From: Rhineura floridana
Lineage: Eukaryota > Chordata > Lepidosauria > Squamata > Rhineuridae
Direction of reading: 5' to 3'
NCBI RefSeq assembly: GCF_030035675.1
Contig: NC_084487.1
Location: 28,562,474 to 28,626,473, forward strand
DNA length: 64,000 bases
Part shown: positions 57,788 to 64,000 of the stretch, one piece after another
How the letters are laid out: each line of letters opens with the position of its first letter
Position numbering within the stretch: the stretch's first letter is position 1
The notes under the pieces: model-generated
Told to the model about the DNA's origin: nothing
Seen by the model: only the letters and a program-made list of their open reading frames with translations
The model's database searches: none
Translations under genes and position numbers: made by a program

Positions 57788-60700
57788 ATAAGAACATAAG
57801 AAGATAAGTAGAGCCTGCTGGATCAGACCAGTGGCCCATCTAGTCCAGCATCCTGTTCTCACAGTGGCCATCCAGGTGCCTGGGGGTAGCCCGCAAGCAG
57901 GACCCGAGTGCAAGAACACTCTCCCCTCCTGAGGCTTCCGGCAACTGGTTTTCAGAAGCATGCTGCCTCTGACTAGGGTGGCACAGCACAGTCATCACGG
58001 CTAGTAGCCATTGATAGCCCTGTCCTCCATGAATTTGTCTAATCTTCTTTTAAAGCTGTCCAAGCTGGTGGCCATTACTGCATCTTGTGGGAGCAGATTC
58101 CATAGTTTAACTATGCGCTGAGTAAAGAAGTACTTCCTTTTGTCTGTCCTGAATCTTCCAACATTCAGCTTCTTTGAATGTCCACGAGTTCTAGTATTAT
58201 GAGAGAGGGAGAAGAACTTTTCTCTATCCACTTTCTCAATGCCATGCATAATTTTATACACTTCTATCATGTCTCCTCTGACCCGCCTTTTCTCTAAACT
58301 GAAAAGCCCCAAATGCTGCAACCTTTCCTCATAAGGGAGTCGCTCCATCCCCTTGATCATTCTGGTTGCCCTCTTCTGAACCTTTTCCAACTCTATAATA
58401 TCCTTTTTAAGATGAGGCAACCAGAACTGTACACAGTATTCCAAATGCGGCTGCACCATAGATTTATACAACGGCATTATGATATCGGCTGTTTTATTTT
58501 CAACACCTTTCCTAATTATCCCTAGCATGGAATTCGCCTTTTTCACAGCTGCCGCACACTGGGTCGACATTTTCATCGTGCTGTCCACTACAACCCCAAG
58601 GTCTCTCTCCTGGTCGGTCACCGCCAGTTCAGAACCCATGAGCGTATATGTGAAATTCAGATTTTTTGCTTCAATATGCATAATTTTACACTTGTTTATA
58701 TTGAATTGTATTTGCCATTTTTCCGCCCATTCACTCAGTTTGGAGAGGTCTTTTTGGAGCTCTTCACAATCCCTTTTTGTTTTAACAACCGTGAACAATT
58801 TAGTATTCTCAGCAAACTTGGCCACTTCACTGCTCACTCCTAATTCTAGGTCATTAATGAACAAGTTGAAAAGTACAGGTCCCTATAACGATCCTTGAGG
58901 GACTCCACTTTCTACAGCCCTCCATTGGGAGAACTGTCCGTTTATTCCTACTCTCTGCTTTCTGCTTCTTAACCAATTCCTTATCCACAAGAGGACCTCT
59001 CCTCTTATTCCATGACTGCTAAGCTCCTCAGAAGTCTTTGGTGAGGTACCTTGCCAAAAGCTTTTTGAAAGTCTAAGTACACTATGTCCACTGGATCACC
59101 TCTATCTATATGCTTGTTGACACTCTCAAAGAATTCTAATAGGTTACTGAGACAGGACTTTCCCTTGCAGAAGCCATGCTGGCTCTGCTTCAGCAAGGCT
59201 CGTTCTTCTATGTGCTTAGTTAATCTAGCTTTAATAATACTTTCTACCAGTTTTCCAGGGACAGAAGTTAAGCTAACTGGCCTGTAATTTCCGGGATCCC
59301 CCCTGGATCCCTTTTTGAAGATTGGCGTTACATTTGCCACTTTCCAGTCCTCGGGCACGGAGGAGGACCTGCGGAACAAGTTACAAAGTTTAGTTAGTAG
59401 AACAGCAATTTCACATTTGAGTTCTTTGAGAACTCTCGCATGGATGCCATCCGGGCCCAGTGATTTGTCAGTTTTTATATTGTCTATTAAGCCTAGAACT
59501 TCCTCTCTCATTACCACTATTTGTCTCAGTTCCTCAGAATCCCTTCCTGCAAATGTTAGTTCAGGTTCAGGGATCTGCCCTATATCTTCCACTGTGAAGA
59601 CAGATGCAAAAAATTCATTTATCTTCTCTGCAACCTCCTTATCATTCTTTAGTACACCTTTGACTCCCTTATCATCCAAGGGTTCAATCGCCTCCCTAGA
59701 TGGTCTCCTGCTTTGAATGTATTTATAGAATTTTTTGTTGTTGGTTTTTATGTTCTTAGCAATGTGCTCCTCAAATTCTTTTTTAGCATCCCTTATTGTC
59801 TTCTTGCATTTCTTTTGCCAGAGTTTGTGTTCCTTTTTATTTTCTTCATTCGGACAAGACTTCCTTTTTCTGAAGGAAGACTTTTTGCCTCTAAGAGTTT
59901 CCTTGGCTTTGCTCGTTAACCATGCTGGCATCTTCTTGGCCCTGGTGGTACCTTTTCTGATCTGCGATATGCACTCCAGTTGAGCTTCTACTATAGTTTT
60001 TTAAACAACTTCCAAGCATTTTCGAGTGATGTGACCCTCTGGGCTTTGTTTTTCAGCTTTCTTTTTACCAATCCCCTCATTTTTGTGAAGTTTTCTCTTT
60101 TGAAGTCAAATGTGACTTTGTTGGATTTTCTTGGCAATTGGCCATTTACATGTATGTTTAATTTAATAGCACTATGGTCACTGCTTCCAATCGGTTCGAC
60201 AACACTTACATCTCACACCAGGTCCCGGTCCCCATTGAGGATTAAGTCCAGGGTTGCCGTCCCTCTGGTCGGTTCCATGACCAATTGGTCTAGGGCATAG
60301 TCATTTAGAATATCTAGAAATTTTGCTTCTTTGTAGTGACTGGAACACATAAGCGGCCAGTCTATGTCCGGGTAGTTGAAGTCACCCATTACTACCACAT
60401 TTCCTAGTTTGGATGCTTCCTCAATTTCATATCTCATCTCAAGGTCTCCCTGAGCATTTTGATCAGGGGGACGATAGATCGTTCCCAGTATTAAATCACT
60501 CCTGGGGCATGGTATCACCACCCACGACGATTCTGTGGAGGAGTCCACCTCTTTGGGGTTTTGAGCTTGCTGGATTCAATGCCTTCTTTCATGTATAGAG
60601 TGACACCGCCACCAATATGTCCTTCCCTGTCCTTCCGATAATAGTTTATACCCAGGGATAACCATATCCCACTGTTTTTCTCCATTCCACCAGGTCTCCG

Positions 60701-61370
60701 TTATGCTCACTATATCAATGCTCTCCTCTAAGACCAAGCACTCCAGTTCTCCCATCTTGGTTTGGAGGCTTCTAGCATTAGCATACAGACACTTGTAAGC
60801 AGTGTCTCTCTTCAAGTGTCTTTGGCACTTGTGGGTTGGCCTGTGGTAATTTTGCCCTTCTGAATTGATATCCTGTGCCCCTGCTCTCACAATGCCTACT
60901 TCTAGGCCTACTTCTTTTAAAATTTCATCATTTCTTTGGTTTTTATCCCAGGGGGGAGGTTTATTCCGAACCGGACCTTCCTCAGCTCCTGTCTGGTTTC
61001 CCCCCTCAGTCAGTTTGAAAGCTGCTCTGCCACCTTTTTAATTTTAAGTGCCAGCAGTCTGGTTCCATTCTGGTTCAAGTGGAGCCCGTCCCTTTTGTAC
61101 AGGCCTGGCTTGTCCCAAAATGTTCCCCAATGCCTAACAAATCCAAACCCCTCCTCCTGACACCATCGTCTCATCCCTGCATTGAGACTACAAAGCTGTG
61201 CCTGTCTGGCTGGTCCTGCGCGTGGAACCGGTAGCATTTCAGAGAAAGCTACTTTGGAGGTCCTGGCTTTCAGCATCCTACCTAGCAACCTAAATTTTGC
61301 TTCCAGGACCTCATGGCTGCATTTCCCCATGTCATTGGTGCCAATGTGCACCACGACCACTGTTAAATTG
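57788..61370 (-). mobile_element. CR1 LINE with ORF1, endonuclease and RT pieces
   Basis: The CR1 3' end is at the left (acataagaacataagaagat). Going 5' on the minus strand: RT C-terminus (58864-58001, NDLELGVSSEVAKFAENTKL to FMEDRAINGY), RT N-terminus (59931-59005, VANVTPIFKKGSRGDPGNYR), endonuclease (60890-60213, LYANARSLQTKMGELECLVL and VVMGDFNYPDIDWP), then an ORF1 piece at 61360-61010 (MVVVHIGTNDMGKCS, GLHLNQNGTRLLALKI). That piece resembles the esterase domain of CR1 ORF1. Frame breaks separate the parts. It is the longest CR1 here, 5'-truncated in ORF1. Confidence 0.92.
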
Positions 61371-62784
61371 CCGTGCTACAATATTTATTTGAAATTCTGT
61401 TGTCTTTTACCAAACAAAGCTTTCTCTGGCTCTAGGTTTGTTTGTTTTGTGGAAAAGAAAGGAGTCAAGCTCTGGTGCATCTTGTGATAAGCTACATCTT
61501 TCAGAGATAAGCATCCTTTGTCAGGAGATGTGAACATGATCAAATTCTTAAACCTGGGAAAGCCTTATTCTTGTGCACCCGAACTGAGAAACTGTAGAAT
61601 AACAAATTCTTTGTGATGTGTCTCTGCATTAAACACTAATCTCGGGGTGCTACTCTAGTTTTCCCCCCAGACAATTCATTCCCAGTGATTGTAATTAGGA
61701 ACCCGTTCCTAAAGAGAGATTCCACAATGGTAAACCAAGATGGTCTGAGTTCCACCACATGCAGAGTCTTCCACACTTGTCTAGAACTGTTACAGGCACA
61801 CTGTATTTAAGCTCAAATAAATAATTACATTGTAAAAATATTCCAGCCTCTGAGCTGCAATCTTATATCCACTTAACTGAGGATCAAGATCCACTGAACT
61901 CAAAGGGACTTACTTCTGAGCAGACAAGCATAGATAGGATTCTGCTGTCAATTATTGATTGCTCAGCTTTCCAGGAGATGGCAGTATTGCACTTAACCTG
62001 TAGTAACACTAGCATTTTCTATGTGCTATGTGAACCCTGATAGTCTGGGTGCCAAATACTGTATTTTGAGTCAACCTGGAATGTTGGTGTGCCAAACATG
62101 TTTTTATTGTTTTTATATCTCTTTATGTGCAGATGCCAAAACCAGATGATGCCTTTCCTTAACGTTTGGGCAGTTTGACATATTTGGCTCCAATGTTTTA
62201 GTAACCAAGAAAGCTGAAACCGCTCACCCAGCAAGCGTTACTGCTAAAAATAAAATAAGAATCTCTTCAGGTAAAAAATAAATGGTTAGAACTCATGGTA
62301 AATGACTATGACAACCAGGGTTTTAATATGCATAAATTGAAATAAGAGTAGTGCACTAAACCATTTCAGCTCCATTCTCTTCTCTGGACAAGGTTTACAT
62401 TTCAGCAAGTATGTGCTCATTAGAAGAAATGTCATGGGGTTGTCTCTAAAATACTCAGACTAAGCTCACTGAAATCGATAGATGTGACTAACTTGGGCCC
62501 CATCTGCCCATCAAACATTTCCCCTCTTTTTTTCTATTCTGAGAAGCTTAAGCAAGCTGACTGGGGAAATGGCCAGAGATCAAGAGGGGAGGCGGTGGAG
62601 AGGTCATTTTGATGGACAGGTCTAGTTTTAAATCACAGTGAATGATTTGCCCAGTGTACTCCAATTGCAGTGATTTGTGGGTGGGATGTTGAAGCAAACA
62701 TGAGTCTTGGCTGTCAGAGGAGGGTGTAGGCAACAGAGTTACACTACTAGGATGGCCCACTTCTTTCCTAATTTTTCTTTTTCT
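61371..62784. other. Unrecognised flank with one short repeat
   Basis: Only the short MITE at 61853-61949 is recognised. No coding or regulatory signal supported. Confidence 0.4.
61853..61949 (+). repeat. Short palindromic MITE, full copy
   Basis: Starts agctgcaatcttatatcc, has the core gggacttacttctgagcaga and ends taggattctgctgtc, with inverted ends. Same family as 182-269. Confidence 0.6.
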
Positions 62785-63070
62785 GGCCCCATCTGCACTT
62801 TTCATTTAAAGCAGTATCACACCACTTTAAACAGTCATGGCTTCCCCCAAAGAATCTTGGGAACCGTAGTTTGTTAAGGTGGCTGAGAGTTGTTAAGAGA
62901 CCTTTACTCCCTTTACTGAGCTACTGTTCCCACAGTGATTTAATAATCATTCCCGCTTTCCAGGGAAATCTGTGAAATGTTCTTCTGTTCTTAACAAACA
63001 CAGTTGCCAGGATTCCTTTCCTGTTTAATATGGTATGATACTACTTTAAATGTATAGTGCAGATGTGGCC
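62785..63070. repeat. hAT-like MITE
   Basis: Inverted ends ggccccatctgcac and gtgcagatgtggcc. Subterminal aaagcagtatcacaccactt is inverted as gatactactttaaatg. The interior shares ggctgagagttgttaagaga with 24977-25215. Confidence 0.65.
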
Positions 63071-64000
63071 TTAGATCCATTGATTTCAATGGGTCTGCTT
63101 TGAACAGAACTCAGTTGGATACAATCCATAGAACCAATTTTTCACAAAACTGATGCATTAAAAATAAAATACTGTAGTGTGTTACACACAGCCATGCACG
63201 CACACACACACGCACCCAAGGCAAGATGGGACGAGACTGCTATTGGGGGAAAGATTTGGAAAGTGACTGTTTTTTTTTTCCTTTCCCCTTTTCCACCTCC
63301 TGCATCTCCTGATTCTTGTTTATATGCTGCAGGGCCATCTTATTTTTAACACAGCTCTTTTGTGCATGAGCAGTTTTGGGGAAAAGAGCTATATTCAAAT
63401 ACATAAATTTAGAGCCAATGTGCCTTCAGCACCAATTGATGGAAATAGGCACGCTCCCATGCTTTGGGCTGATGGAAACAAGGAGCAAAAGGAAGCAGAG
63501 GGTGTGGCAACAGAGAGCACCCAATGAAACATCACTTCACACATATAGAACCACCAACAAAAATGTGATGTCACAATGCGCTTCGGTGCACCATGGTCAA
63601 GCAATGTGTGATTTTATGGTGCATATTTCCCATTATCAGATTATCTAGCCTCAAGATTGGGAACGTCCAGATAAAATAGCCAAAAAAGTTTAGGCGGGCA
63701 AGTGGATGAGGAGTTGCCATGTGGACACTGTGAAAAACATGCAGGCACAAGCAGCTCTGAATCCATTAGTCTCCCATGTCGATGCACCCACAGGGAGAAA
63801 TGCAAAAGGAGAAGGAAGGGAGAGACAGGAAAAAAAAAAGAGAAGGGAAAGGAGAAGACAGCAGAACAGAGGGCAAGAAGGTAGATGTGCATTGCATCCA
63901 GATAGAAGGAAACGCTGCCACTTTTCCCTGATGTGCCATAGATCCTTGCTTTATTATTATTATTATTACATTTATGTCCCATTTTTTTCCTACAAAGAAT
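63071..64000. other. Unrecognised sequence with a LINE/SINE tail at the edge
   Basis: A short cacacac tract lies at 63190-63215. (tta)n followed by catttatgtcccattttttt at 63950-63990 looks like the 3' tail of a minus-strand LINE or SINE that continues beyond the window. Confidence 0.4.

Overview
The window is vertebrate, intron-rich and packed with repeats. Old and young CR1 and L2 LINEs, a BovB (RTE-clade) LINE, tRNA-derived SINEs whose 3' end resembles BovB (Sauria-SINE type) and many short DNA-transposon remnants point to a squamate reptile, most likely a lizard. I cannot narrow it further from sequence alone.

The only host gene I can support lies on the + strand, as small exons from about 0.7 to 52.9 kb. 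Its exons encode deaminase-fold domains most like those of CDADC1 (cytidine and dCMP deaminase domain-containing 1), but the sequence looks too diverged to be plain CDADC1. Two successive modules are visible. The first (690-16806) starts part-way through an N-terminal inactive domain and goes on to a catalytic domain with HAEQNA and PPCLPC zinc motifs. The second (33198-52863) repeats the whole plan: an inactive domain (LHAVQ, PCISC), a linker exon, and a deaminase domain with CAEANA and EPCDDC motifs, then the stop codon at 52861-52863. Exon lengths and intron phases of the modules match one for one, so one copied the other with introns in place. Either this is one four-deaminase-domain protein or two tandem paralogous genes. 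An in-frame stop at 16804 beside a possible splice donor leaves both open.

Layout: 0-6.3 kb, intron with a 640-bp DNA transposon and an old L2; 6.6-10.8 kb, a BovB LINE split by an L2; 11-17 kb, exons of the first module; 17.6-20.3 kb, an inverted repeat split by a solo LTR, then a purine-rich tandem repeat; 20.7-25 kb, a nearly full-length L2 with a GC-rich 5' region; 28.7-33.1 kb, L2, LTR-like and CR1 sequence; 33-45 kb, exons of the second module among CR1, L2 and a foldback hAT; 45.5-48.2 kb, a CR1/L2/CR1 cluster; 49.5-52.9 kb, SINEs, a second 640-bp DNA transposon and the last two coding exons; 53-64 kb, the probable 3' UTR, then L2 (55.8-57.5 kb) and a long CR1 carrying ORF1, endonuclease and RT pieces (57.8-61.4 kb). 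I saw no rRNA, tRNA gene or CRISPR array.
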